Of a stretch of 64,000 nt of DNA, positions 46,762 to 55,085 are shown one piece after another. Origin of the DNA: Methylobacterium sp. Leaf117 (GTDB lineage: Bacteria; Pseudomonadota; Alphaproteobacteria; Rhizobiales; Beijerinckiaceae); NCBI RefSeq assembly GCF_001422985.1, contig NZ_LMNL01000034.1, positions 134,295 through 198,294 of the forward strand, written 5' to 3'. The position numbers were made by a program, and so were the translations under genes. A model generated the notes under the pieces. The model was not told the origin of the DNA. It was given only the letters and a program-made list of their open reading frames with translations, and searched no databases. Within the stretch, counting starts at the first letter, position 1. Every line of letters begins with the position of its first letter.

Positions 46762-47823
46762 ATGTCCGACGACGACAAGGAGAGCAAGACCGAGGCGGCG
46801 ACCGAGCGCAAGATCCGCGAGGCGGTCGAGAAGGGCAACGTCCCATTCTCGCGCGAGGCGCCGATCTTCGCCTCGATTCTCGGGCTGCTCATCGCCCTCA
46901 GCTTCGGTCTCCGCGAGTCCCTCACGCCCCTGATCCAGGCGCTGGCTCCGTTCCTCGACCACCCCCGCGACTTCGCCCTCGAGAACAACCAGGACGTAGC
47001 GCGCCTCCTCGAGGCCACCGCCCTGGCGGCGGCGCGCTTCCTGGTGCCGATCGTACTGGTCATCGGCGGCTGCGGCCTCGTCTCGGCGCTGATCCAGAAC
47101 GTGCCGAGCCTCGTCCTCGAACGCATCCGCCCGCAATGGTCCAGGGTGTCGCCGATGGCCGGCTGGGGACGGATCTTCGGAAAGGCGGGTCAGGCCGAAT
47201 TCCTGAAATCGGTCCTTAAATTTTTAAGTGTCAGTCTCATTGCCCTGCTGCTCCTGCGCTCGGAGGGCGGCAAAGTCGTGAGTGCCATGTTCGCCGACCC
47301 GAGCCAGATCCCGGATCTCATCCTGACGGTGTCGATCCGGCTCATTTCGGTCGTGTGCATCGCCACGATCGTCATCGTGGCCGCCGACCTGGTCTGGTCG
47401 CGGATGCGCTGGCAGCGCTCGCTCCGGATGTCGAAGCAGGATCTGAAGGACGAGCACAAGCAGACGGAGGGCGATCCGCTGGTGAAGAGCCGGCTGCGCT
47501 CGCTGGCGCAGGATCGCTCGCGCAAGCGCATGCTCGCCAACGTCAAACAGGCCACCGTGGTGATCGCCAACCCGACGCACTACGCCATCGCGCTGCGCTA
47601 TGCCCGCGACGAGCAGCCCGCGCCCCTCGTGCTGGCCAAGGGCAAGGACCTCGTCGCCCTGCGCATCCGAGAAATCGCCGAGGCGAACGGCATCGCGGTG
47701 GTGGAAGACAAGCCTCTCGCAAGGTCCCTGTACGACAGTGTCGAGGTGGACCAGATGATTCCCGCGGAGTTCTACAGCGCAGTGGCTCAGATCCTGTTCT
47801 TCCTGTTCTCGAAGGCGCGCTGA
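46762..47823 (+). CDS. flhB: Flagellar export gate protein FlhB
   Basis: FlhB switches substrate specificity of the type III flagellar export apparatus. The 353-residue protein begins MSDDDKESKTEAATERKIRE, has four helices, and carries the autocleavage motif in VIANPTHYAIALRY (N-P-T-H). The C-terminal tail SVEVDQMIPAEFYSAVAQIL is also typical. The next start overlaps its stop by one base (TGATG). Confidence 0.95.
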   Translation: MSDDDKESKTEAATERKIREAVEKGNVPFSREAPIFASILGLLIALSFGLRESLTPLIQALAPFLDHPRDFALENNQDVARLLEATALAAARFLVPIVLVIGGCGLVSALIQNVPSLVLERIRPQWSRVSPMAGWGRIFGKAGQAEFLKSVLKFLSVSLIALLLLRSEGGKVVSAMFADPSQIPDLILTVSIRLISVVCIATIVIVAADLVWSRMRWQRSLRMSKQDLKDEHKQTEGDPLVKSRLRSLAQDRSRKRMLANVKQATVVIANPTHYAIALRYARDEQPAPLVLAKGKDLVALRIREIAEANGIAVVEDKPLARSLYDSVEVDQMIPAEFYSAVAQILFFLFSKAR

Positions 47824-48347
47824 TGACCGAAACGTCGTTTTCCGCCGAAGCCTCGCCCTGGCACGAGCCGGACGTGCTCGCCGATGCCGAGCGCGTCTTC
47901 GCCACCGCGATCCGCGACTTCATCGCCGAACTCTGCCTGCTCGACGGCGGCATCCTGATCGGATGGGTTCAGGCTGCGCGACACGGCAACATCGCCGACC
48001 TCGTCGCCTCCTCGGCCGAACCGTTCTTCAAGGAAGCGACGATCGCCTATGCGGACGGCGCCGACGTGCAGTTCGACTGGGGCCGCTCCCTCACCGTCGT
48101 GCTCGACATGGAATTCGTCACCGAACCCGTGACCGTCTTCTTCAAGCTGATCCTCGACGGGGTCTATGTCGGCGTCGCCATCCAGCGCATCCTCGCGGAC
48201 CGGGACATCCGCGCCGACCAGGACATTCACGCCGACCAGGACATCCGCGCCAAAAAGGACATCCGCGCCAAAAAGGAACTCGGCTTCTGCCTCGCCGAAT
48301 TCAAGGCGGCCCTGGAGGATGCCAGGCTGGTGCGCGCGGCGGCGTGA
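47823..48347 (+). CDS. Conserved-looking hypothetical protein in the flagellar operon
   Basis: A 174-residue protein translationally coupled to flhB. It has no signal peptide; a hydrophobic core FAELCLLDGGILIGWVQ-like segment occurs near residues 33-50 and strands around residues 86-125 (SLTVVLDMEFVTEPVTVFFK). Residues 126-149 are four six-residue units (DRDIRA, DQDIHA, DQDIRA, KKDIRA). I do not recognise a family. Its place after flhB suggests a flagellar or chemotaxis role, but nothing more can be said. Confidence 0.65.
   Translation: MTETSFSAEASPWHEPDVLADAERVFATAIRDFIAELCLLDGGILIGWVQAARHGNIADLVASSAEPFFKEATIAYADGADVQFDWGRSLTVVLDMEFVTEPVTVFFKLILDGVYVGVAIQRILADRDIRADQDIHADQDIRAKKDIRAKKELGFCLAEFKAALEDARLVRAAA
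48198..48269 (+). repeat. Four in-frame 18-bp units in the gene after flhB
   Basis: Units such as GACCAGGACATCCGCGCC and AAAAAGGACATCCGCGCC encode D/K-x-D-I-x-A hexapeptides. Confidence 0.85.
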
Positions 48348-48590
48348 TGCGGCACGATCTCGGGCGCGGCAATTTGGTATGCCAAAGCGGTTCGATCACG
48401 TTCGCGTGTGCTCATTAAGCCATTGACGGCGCGGCCGATGCTCGACATTGCTAAATAATAGCCGAATCGAACCGCCCTGCTTTGTCTCCGCCTACATTGA
48501 CTAAGCGCCGGCGGAACTTTCAGTTGTCTTGCCTATGCGCGTTGACACGTTCGCCTGTGATTGACGCGCACGGTGACCCGGAGACTGTCA

Positions 48591-49274
48591 ATGTACGTCC
48601 TGGTCGATGAGCGGCCATCAGTAAATTCCGGATACAAGGCCAGCTTCGATCGCGAAGGCATCTCCTCCCTCGGGCTCGATCCGCAGGAATTCACGCACTG
48701 GTTCCAGTCCTCATCGCCGGTCGACCGGGAGGCGATCCAGGGCTTCCTGCTCGGGGATTTCGAGGGCCGGGCGCGCTGCGCCGGTCTGATCCGGAAGATG
48801 TCGCGCGCCCCGATCATCGCGCTGAGCGATGTGCGCTCGCTCGACCAGACCCTCCAGCTGTTCGAGGCCGGCATCGACGACGTGCTGCCGAAGCCCGTCC
48901 ACATCCGCGAGATCCTGGCGCGTTCGGAGGCGATCTGGCGCCGCGTCAATGCCGAGACCCAGCCGGTCCGGGAAACGACGCCCGAGGCCGCGCGCCTGAA
49001 GGTGCATTTCGATGGCCGCGACCCGGAGGTCGACGGCGCGGTGCTGCCCCTGCCGCGCCGGGAACGGCACATCCTCGAATGCCTGGTGCGCCATCGCGGC
49101 CGCCGCATGACGAAGGCGCAGATCTACAACATCGTCTACGGCGTCTACAGCAACGGCGTCGAGGAAAGCGTCATCGAGGGCCACGTCAGCAAGCTGCGCA
49201 AGAAGCTCAGCCAGCGCCTCGGCTACGATCCGATCGAAGCCAAGCGCTTCATGGGCTACACCTTCGTCGGCTGA
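48591..49274 (+). CDS. ftcR: Flagellar transcriptional regulator FtcR/Rem-type
   Basis: The 227-residue protein has an N-terminal receiver-like domain (MYVLVDERPSVNSGYKASFD) and a C-terminal winged helix (RRERHILECLVRHRGRRMTK; VIEGHVSKLRKKLSQR) of the OmpR class. FtcR of Brucella and Rem of Sinorhizobium, both atypical regulators lacking the normal phosphorylation pocket, drive the flagellar genes and have this start. Here too no clear acidic pocket is seen, so activity probably does not need a kinase. It is preceded by a 243-bp AT-richer region and is transcribed with the plus-strand flagellar genes or alone. Confidence 0.88.
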   Translation: MYVLVDERPSVNSGYKASFDREGISSLGLDPQEFTHWFQSSSPVDREAIQGFLLGDFEGRARCAGLIRKMSRAPIIALSDVRSLDQTLQLFEAGIDDVLPKPVHIREILARSEAIWRRVNAETQPVRETTPEAARLKVHFDGRDPEVDGAVLPLPRRERHILECLVRHRGRRMTKAQIYNIVYGVYSNGVEESVIEGHVSKLRKKLSQRLGYDPIEAKRFMGYTFVG

Positions 49275-49280
49275 TCTCCC

Positions 49281-49886
49281 TCACTGGCAGAAGCTGCGCG
49301 CCCCCGGGGTCCAGGCTCCGAAGCCGGTGGCGATCATGTTGGCGATGACCCGGCAGACATACTGCTTCTGCGCCGGGTTGTTGTTCGGCCCGGCATGGTA
49401 GCGCGCCACCGCCAGGGTCCAGCTGCCCTCGCGCGCCTTCAACTGCTTCAGGAACAGGGTGGCGTACTCGACGTTCTGGCGCGGATCGATCATCGCCTCC
49501 AGGCTCGCGAATTTTTCGCGGTGGTAGTGATGGTTGATCTGCATGCAGCCGAGATCGACGAGCTTGATCCCGCCGGCCCGGGCCTGGGCGAGCTGGCTCA
49601 TCACGTCGGCGGCGCTGGTCCCGAAATAGGCCCGCCCCTGGATGTTCATGGCGTAGGGCTGCAGCGAGCCGCGCCTGCCGCTCTCGGTCAGGCCCACCGC
49701 GTAGAGCACGCCGAGCGGTACCCCGTGCCGGGCCGAGGCGCCCGCCATCTCGCGCTCGCAGATATTGGCCGAGGCGGGCAGCGCGGCGGCCTTGGCCGGC
49801 GCCGGCGGCGCGCTGTTGGCGACCGCCGCGCCCGGAAGGCTAGAGGTAAACGCCGCTGCGATCAGGGCTGCTCGAAACGCTCTCAT
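49281..49886 (-). CDS. Lytic transglycosylase (SLT domain), exported
   Basis: The 201-residue protein has a signal peptide (residues 1-23, LIAAAFTSSLPGAAVA) and an SLT domain with the catalytic Glu in LYAVGLTESGRRG, LVDLGCMQINHHYH and VARYHAGPNN. It cleaves peptidoglycan, probably to let the flagellar rod through the wall. The first 47 bp overlap the end of fliK, so it is coupled to the minus-strand motor operon. Confidence 0.9.
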   Translation of the reverse strand: MRAFRAALIAAAFTSSLPGAAVANSAPPAPAKAAALPASANICEREMAGASARHGVPLGVLYAVGLTESGRRGSLQPYAMNIQGRAYFGTSAADVMSQLAQARAGGIKLVDLGCMQINHHYHREKFASLEAMIDPRQNVEYATLFLKQLKAREGSWTLAVARYHAGPNNNPAQKQYVCRVIANMIATGFGAWTPGARSFCQ

Positions 49887-51630
49887 GCATCCGCTCTCGG
49901 GAATCGTGGGAGGCCGCACCGGACTCGTCCGGGGCACGCCGGCCCGACTGGTCGGGCGTCGCACGGCCGTGGTTCGCGCCGGACTCGCCCTGCGCCGGGA
50001 AGCCTTGTGCGCCCTGTCCCTGTTGCGAGCCTGGATTGGCCGACCCGTCGCCCTGCGGGCTGGCCGGCAGGATGGTGACCGTCACGGCCTCGGAACGATA
50101 TCCGGCCTGACGCAGGAGGTCGTTCAGGACCGCACCGCCCTCGCGCAGGAGACGCGCCGTGTCCTCACGACCAGCCTGCAGGCTCAGCGCGAGCTGACCG
50201 TCGCGCAGCCGCATCCGCACCAGGACGGTGCCGAGATCCGCCGGGTGCAGTTGCAGCGTCAGGAGCCTCAAAGGCCCCTCCCCCTGGGCTGCGCCGGGAA
50301 GCACAGGCGGGCCGGGTGGAAGCGCCGCCACGACGGCGGCAGCGACCTGCTGCGCGGGGGCGGCCGCGGGGCCGGGCAAGGCCCCGGTTACAAGGCCGGG
50401 ATCGGCGATTCCCGGCAGGGACGGAGCCGGGCTCGGCGCGGACGGGATGGCGGCGTCGCCAGCCCCGGAGGCGACCGCCGGCGCGATCCGCCACCCGGCA
50501 TCCGCCATCGTCCGGGCGAGGCCGGCGGACTGGACCGGCCCACCGCTGGACGGCAGCGGACCGCGCAGCGCGGAGGCGACGCCGAGATCCGGCGTCCGCG
50601 CGGCCGCGCCGGCTCCCCGAGTTTCGCCGGGGCCGGTTTGGGCATCCGCCCGCGCCTCGGCATCCGGGGATGCGGCCCCGAGCCCGGCCGGGGGGCCGGA
50701 GGGCGCGCCCGGGAGCGGAGACTCGTTCGCGCCGGCACTCTGCGCGCGCGCCGCCGCCAGCCGCGCCGGATCGGCCAGGGCTGCGGCCACCGCTCGGTCC
50801 GGGTCCTGAACCGGGCTCGCCGAGCCCGAATGAGCCGCAGCCGCGACCGGCGCACCGCCCGGAGGTGACACGGACGGGGATGCGGGCATCGCCGCGGCAT
50901 CGAGCAGACCGGCGGCCTCATGCGCCAGAGATGCCGCATCGGGCGGGCCGAAGGCCGGGGTTCCGGCGATGATCGCCTGGCTGCCCGTCCCGGCTCCCGA
51001 TGGAGAGGTGCCGGGCAGGAGGTTCGGGCGAACCGGGGCGAAGTGGGTTTCGCGCTGGAGTACCGTGACGCGGGTGCGCGCCTCGGCCGTTCCGGCCGCG
51101 GCCTCCATCCCCGGTGCCCCGATGGCGAGGCTGGCGTCCGACCCGGCCGCCAGAGCCACGCCGTCAACCTGCACGGCCGCCGAGGCAACGCCCTGGCCCG
51201 GCAGGGCGCGGGCCACCAGCGTTTCCAGCGTTTCTTGAGGCAGGTCGTGCGGTCTCGGTGCCGGCGTCCCGCCGGACGGCATCAGGAGGGCGAGGAGGGC
51301 CATCGGGCCGGAGCCCTCGCCGGGTGACGGCGCCTGTGCGTCGGCGGACGCCGGATGGCCCTCCGCCTCCGCCGTCTTGTCCTCCCGCGATGCTGTCTCG
51401 CCGTCCCGCGACGCTGTCTTGTCGTCGATGCCGGCGGCGTCCTCCCCGCGCTTCCCGCGCTCGGCCTTCGGCGGAACGGTGTCGCCCGGGGCTCGCGCAC
51501 CGTGCAGGGCTCCGAGCACGGTCCCGAAGGCGTCGGCGCCGGGCTCCGGCGTCTCGTATCCGGTTGAGCGGGACCCCGCCGGATCGGTGAGGGGTCGGGA
51601 ACCGGGATAAGTGGCACCGAGCGCGTTCAT
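49840..51630 (-). CDS. fliK: Flagellar hook-length control protein FliK
   Basis: FliK measures hook length and switches FlhB. The 596-residue protein is mostly Ala/Pro/Gly-rich and probably unfolded, as usual. The conserved C-terminal domain is at about residues 470-535: LRLLTLQLHPADLGTVLVRM and REGGAVLNDLLRQAGYRSEA. The tail ends in a polar stretch. Its first ATG overlaps the motC stop (ATGA). Confidence 0.87.
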   Translation of the reverse strand: MNALGATYPGSRPLTDPAGSRSTGYETPEPGADAFGTVLGALHGARAPGDTVPPKAERGKRGEDAAGIDDKTASRDGETASREDKTAEAEGHPASADAQAPSPGEGSGPMALLALLMPSGGTPAPRPHDLPQETLETLVARALPGQGVASAAVQVDGVALAAGSDASLAIGAPGMEAAAGTAEARTRVTVLQRETHFAPVRPNLLPGTSPSGAGTGSQAIIAGTPAFGPPDAASLAHEAAGLLDAAAMPASPSVSPPGGAPVAAAAHSGSASPVQDPDRAVAAALADPARLAAARAQSAGANESPLPGAPSGPPAGLGAASPDAEARADAQTGPGETRGAGAAARTPDLGVASALRGPLPSSGGPVQSAGLARTMADAGWRIAPAVASGAGDAAIPSAPSPAPSLPGIADPGLVTGALPGPAAAPAQQVAAAVVAALPPGPPVLPGAAQGEGPLRLLTLQLHPADLGTVLVRMRLRDGQLALSLQAGREDTARLLREGGAVLNDLLRQAGYRSEAVTVTILPASPQGDGSANPGSQQGQGAQGFPAQGESGANHGRATPDQSGRRAPDESGAASHDSRERMHESVSSSPDRSGVYL

Positions 51631-53012
51631 CGCTCACTCCTCCGCATGATCTCGTCGACGCGCCCGAGCGCGCCCTGCGCCCGCGCGATGGCGGGGGCGA
51701 CGGGCAGAACCCGGGCGCCCGTCGGCTCCGCTGCGGCCGGAATCGGCGCCGGGGCCGGCGCTGGGGCCGGGGCCGGGGCCGGGGCCGGGGCCGGGACAAG
51801 GGCCGGGGCAACGACATTCGCCCGGATTCCGCGCGCGGTCGACAGGGCCGCATCGAGCAGGTCGCGGTCGGCGGGCTCCAGCAGGGTGCGATCGGTCATC
51901 CGCAGAGTCTCGATCGATTCCTCGAAGCGCCCGTCCACCACGACGAGGGCCGCCGCCCGGTAGAGGCGCGCCCGCATGGCATCGACCGAGCCGGGCTCGG
52001 TCAGGGTGACGCCGCGCTCGGCGGCGAAGACCGCCGTCCCGCCCTTGCCCTGGTCGAGGGCCGCGCGGGCGACGAGGAGGTAGAGTTCGCGCCGTCCCTC
52101 GACCTCGATCTCGTCGAGCATGGCCTGGAGGCGCCCGAACCGGGTGTCGTCGCCGGTGAAGTCGAGCCGGGTGAGCGCGGCGGCGAAGCGCTGGCGGAAA
52201 TTGCCGGCATAGACCGAGTGGCGGAAGCGGCGCAGATACTGGATCGCCAGGGTCTCGAACTTGGACAGGTCGTTGGCCTGGGCGAGGACGAAGATCTCGC
52301 GGCGCAGGGCCCCCTCCTCCACCAGCGTACCGGGCGCCAGCAGACGCGCCAGGTCGAGCAGGCGGACCGATTGGGTCGGATCATCGCGCACGACGAGCGC
52401 GGATTGGGCCAGGGCGAGCTGGCCACCGAGGCTGACCGGCACCGATTGCGGGTCGATCTTGACCAGCAGGGCCCGGGCCTCCTTCTCGCGCCCCTCCAGA
52501 TAGGCGAGCGCCCCGAGGACCAGGGGCGTTTCGGCCTCCGGCAGCTTGCCCGAGGCGACGAGGTGGCGCAGCACCGTCGGCCCACCGCCGCCCAGAGCGA
52601 AGCTGACGGCCGCATTCAGGGCGGCGGAGTCGGTCCAGACCTCGGGTTCGAGGGCGAGCATGCGCGATTCCGCCAGCGCCAGAAGGGCGCGCTGGCCCTG
52701 ATGCGCCTGGGCCGAGCCCTGGGCGATGCGGTCCTGCAGCAATTGCAGGGTCCGAACGAGTTCGACCGGGACCGGGCGCGGCTTGACCGGCAGCGGCTCG
52801 ATCGGCGCGGCCGCGGCGGCGCCACTTCCGTGATCGCCGATAGGAGAGCTTGCCGGGGCGTTTGTCGCTCCCCCCGCAGGGGAACTTCCGTGGCCGCCCA
52901 TCGGGGAACTTCCATGAGCATCGGCCGCTCCGGCCGGTGCGGCGAGCATCGCACCGGCGACGAAAAGGCCGCCGGCGAGCCACGCCCGGCGCAATCCGGC
53001 GCCCGCCCTCAT
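51627..53012 (-). CDS. motC: MotC-type flagellar motor/chaperone protein
   Basis: The 461-residue exported protein starts MRAGAGLRRAWLAGGLFVAG, with an Ala-rich signal peptide. MotC of rhizobia is periplasmic and essential for torque. The N-terminal mature part has HGSSPMGG-like repeats, the core is alpha-helical with tetratricopeptide-like stretches (FVLAQANDLSKFETLAIQYL), and the C-terminus contains an Ala-Pro dipeptide run. It overlaps both fliK and motB by 4 bp. Confidence 0.87.
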   Translation of the reverse strand: MRAGAGLRRAWLAGGLFVAGAMLAAPAGAADAHGSSPMGGHGSSPAGGATNAPASSPIGDHGSGAAAAAPIEPLPVKPRPVPVELVRTLQLLQDRIAQGSAQAHQGQRALLALAESRMLALEPEVWTDSAALNAAVSFALGGGGPTVLRHLVASGKLPEAETPLVLGALAYLEGREKEARALLVKIDPQSVPVSLGGQLALAQSALVVRDDPTQSVRLLDLARLLAPGTLVEEGALRREIFVLAQANDLSKFETLAIQYLRRFRHSVYAGNFRQRFAAALTRLDFTGDDTRFGRLQAMLDEIEVEGRRELYLLVARAALDQGKGGTAVFAAERGVTLTEPGSVDAMRARLYRAAALVVVDGRFEESIETLRMTDRTLLEPADRDLLDAALSTARGIRANVVAPALVPAPAPAPAPAPAPAPAPIPAAAEPTGARVLPVAPAIARAQGALGRVDEIMRRSER

Positions 53013-54406
53013 TCGGGGCGCGCCCGCAGCAGGATCTCGATGCGCCGGTTCTCGGCGGCCTTCGGGTCGGCGCCGTTGCGCGGCTGCCGGTCGGCATAGC
53101 CCTCGATGCGCTCGAGGCGGGCATCGGCGACGCCGCCGCGCACCAGCATGTAGGAGGCCATCTGGGCGCGGGCCGAGGACAGGCGCCAGTTGTCGTAGAC
53201 CTCCGAGCGGAACGGCCGCGCATCGGTGTGGCCGCGCACGATGATCCGCCCGGGACGGTCCTTGAGGATGCGGGCGACCTGCTCCAGGGCGCGCACCACC
53301 TTGGCCTGCGGCTCGGCCGACCCGACGCTGAACATGCTGAAATTGACCTCGTCGGTGAGGCTGATGAGGATGCCCTCGCCGGTCCGCCGAACCTCGGTCC
53401 GGGGTGCCGGAGCGCCCCCTTGCGACGGCAGGACCTTGGCGATCTCCGCCTTGATCTCGGCCATCGCGGCGGTCTCGGCCGCGTCGGCCGCCTGCTTGGC
53501 ATCCCGAAGAATCTTCTCCGCCGCTTCCGCAGCCACCTTCGCTTCGGACGCCTTCGCTTCGGACGCCTTCACCTCGGACGTCTTCACTTCGGAGGCTTTG
53601 GACTCCGACGAGGGCTTGGAATCCGGCACGGCCTTGCCGTCCTTCGGACCCGCGACCGGATCGGGTTTGCCCAACATCGCCAGGACCTTGGAATCCGTCT
53701 CGCCGGGCAGGGCCGACGCGACCCGGATCGGCGCCGGCTTCGGGCCGGGGGCCGCCCCGCGGGCATCGGGCAGACTGTCCTGGCGCAGGGGCGTCACCGT
53801 CGCGGTGGAGCCGGCCTGCTCGGTCCGGGTCTTGGCCAGCGGCGCGACCTGCCAGTAGAGCGGGTCGAACGGATCGCGCGCGGCCTCGCCGCCCTTGATC
53901 CCGGGCTCGCCGGTCTCGATGGCGACCGCGTCGGCGGAGGCGGTCTCGGGGCCGGACTCGATCTCGGCGGCGAGCTTGGCCAGCACCGCGTAGGGGTCCT
54001 GGAACAGGGCCGCCTCGCGCGCCCGGGTGCCCGGCGCGGCGGAAGCGCCCTTGCCGTCGCTCTTCCCATCACTTTTGCCCCCGGTCTTGCCCTCCGTGCT
54101 GCCCTCGCCCGTGCCTCCGTCCGGCTTGCCCTCCTCGGGGGTCGGCTCTCCGGGCTTGTTCTGGGGATCGCGCAGGCCGCGGCGGTCGAAGCTGGAATCG
54201 GCGAGCTTCACCGGGTTGAAGTATTCGGCGATGGCGGATTTCGTCTCCTTGGTGGTGGAGCCGATCAGCCAGAGCACCAGGAACAGCGCCATCATGGCGG
54301 TCATGAAGTCGGCCAGCGCGATCTTCCAGGCGCCGCCGTGATGGCCCTCTTCCTCGCCGCCCCGGCGCCGGATGATGATGATCTCCTGGAGCTTGTCGTC
54401 CGCCAT
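53009..54406 (-). CDS. motB: Flagellar stator protein MotB
   Basis: MotB anchors the stator to the wall. The proton-carrying Asp is in LADFMTAMMALFLVLWLIGS (about residue 33), and the OmpA/peptidoglycan domain near the C-terminus has VRGHTDARPFRSEVYDNWRL. At 465 residues it is much longer than enteric MotB, because of a Ser/Lys/Glu-rich linker with 15-bp units (SEVKT, SEVKA, SEAKA, SEAKV) and GKSDGKSDGKG. Overlaps motC by 4 bp. Confidence 0.92.
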   Translation of the reverse strand: MADDKLQEIIIIRRRGGEEEGHHGGAWKIALADFMTAMMALFLVLWLIGSTTKETKSAIAEYFNPVKLADSSFDRRGLRDPQNKPGEPTPEEGKPDGGTGEGSTEGKTGGKSDGKSDGKGASAAPGTRAREAALFQDPYAVLAKLAAEIESGPETASADAVAIETGEPGIKGGEAARDPFDPLYWQVAPLAKTRTEQAGSTATVTPLRQDSLPDARGAAPGPKPAPIRVASALPGETDSKVLAMLGKPDPVAGPKDGKAVPDSKPSSESKASEVKTSEVKASEAKASEAKVAAEAAEKILRDAKQAADAAETAAMAEIKAEIAKVLPSQGGAPAPRTEVRRTGEGILISLTDEVNFSMFSVGSAEPQAKVVRALEQVARILKDRPGRIIVRGHTDARPFRSEVYDNWRLSSARAQMASYMLVRGGVADARLERIEGYADRQPRNGADPKAAENRRIEILLRARPE

Positions 54407-54410
54407 GGCG

Positions 54411-55085
54411 TCAGGCTCCCCCGACCGCGGCGGTCATGAGGCGGCCCCAGGCGCCGAGCTGGGTCTCGATCACGGTCTGGTCGGCCTGGACCGACACGTC
54501 GGCGGCATCCGACGGCACGAAGGCGACGGAGGCCTCGAAGGGGCCGAGCTTGCCCGCCACCGCCTCGAGGAGGTCGGCCGGGCCGCTCACCCGGACGGGC
54601 GCGCGCACGTCGCCGAGGATGCGGGCGAGGCTCCGGGCGAGTTCGTCGATGGCCTGGCGCCGCAGCGCCTCGGTCAGCACCGGCACCAGCAGATGGCCGA
54701 CGCGGTCGGTCAGACCGGCCCCGAGCGTTTGGAGGGCCTCGGCGAAGCCGGCCGCGAGGCGGTCGCCCTCGTCGGCGCACCAAGCCTGGCGCATCTCGAC
54801 GAGGCGGGCGTCGTAATCGGCCTGCAGGCAGGCGAGGACCGAGGCGGTCTCGGCCGCCGCCTCGGCCCGGCCGAGGTCGCGCCCGCGCGCCAGGCCCCTG
54901 GCCTCGGCATCGCGCAGCAGGGCCTCGCGGTCCTCGGGCGGGGCCGCCGGCTTGCGCAGCAGAGCCGCGAGGCCGTCGACGGGCCGGAGTGCCGGGGCGG
55001 CGGGCGGCCGGGCCGCCGGGGCGGTGCGCGCCGGCGCCACGGCGTCGGAGAAGTCTGGCAGGAAGCGGGCGATCGCGGCGGCCAT
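54411..55085 (-). CDS. fliH: FliH-like export regulator
   Basis: The 224-residue protein lies between fliF and motB, where FliH (regulator of the FliI ATPase) is expected. It has an Ala/Pro-rich N-terminus, a helical middle with GLARGRDLGRAEAAAETASV, and a C-terminal part with RVSGPADLLEAVAGKLGPFE, a FliH/YscL-like pattern. The start overlaps the fliF stop (TGATG). Confidence 0.7.
   Translation of the reverse strand: MAAAIARFLPDFSDAVAPARTAPAARPPAAPALRPVDGLAALLRKPAAPPEDREALLRDAEARGLARGRDLGRAEAAAETASVLACLQADYDARLVEMRQAWCADEGDRLAAGFAEALQTLGAGLTDRVGHLLVPVLTEALRRQAIDELARSLARILGDVRAPVRVSGPADLLEAVAGKLGPFEASVAFVPSDAADVSVQADQTVIETQLGAWGRLMTAAVGGA

Noticed and set aside
44998..47136. 712-codon frame opposite fliN and fliG
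   Set aside because: Antisense shadow; the plus-strand flagellar proteins are recognised.
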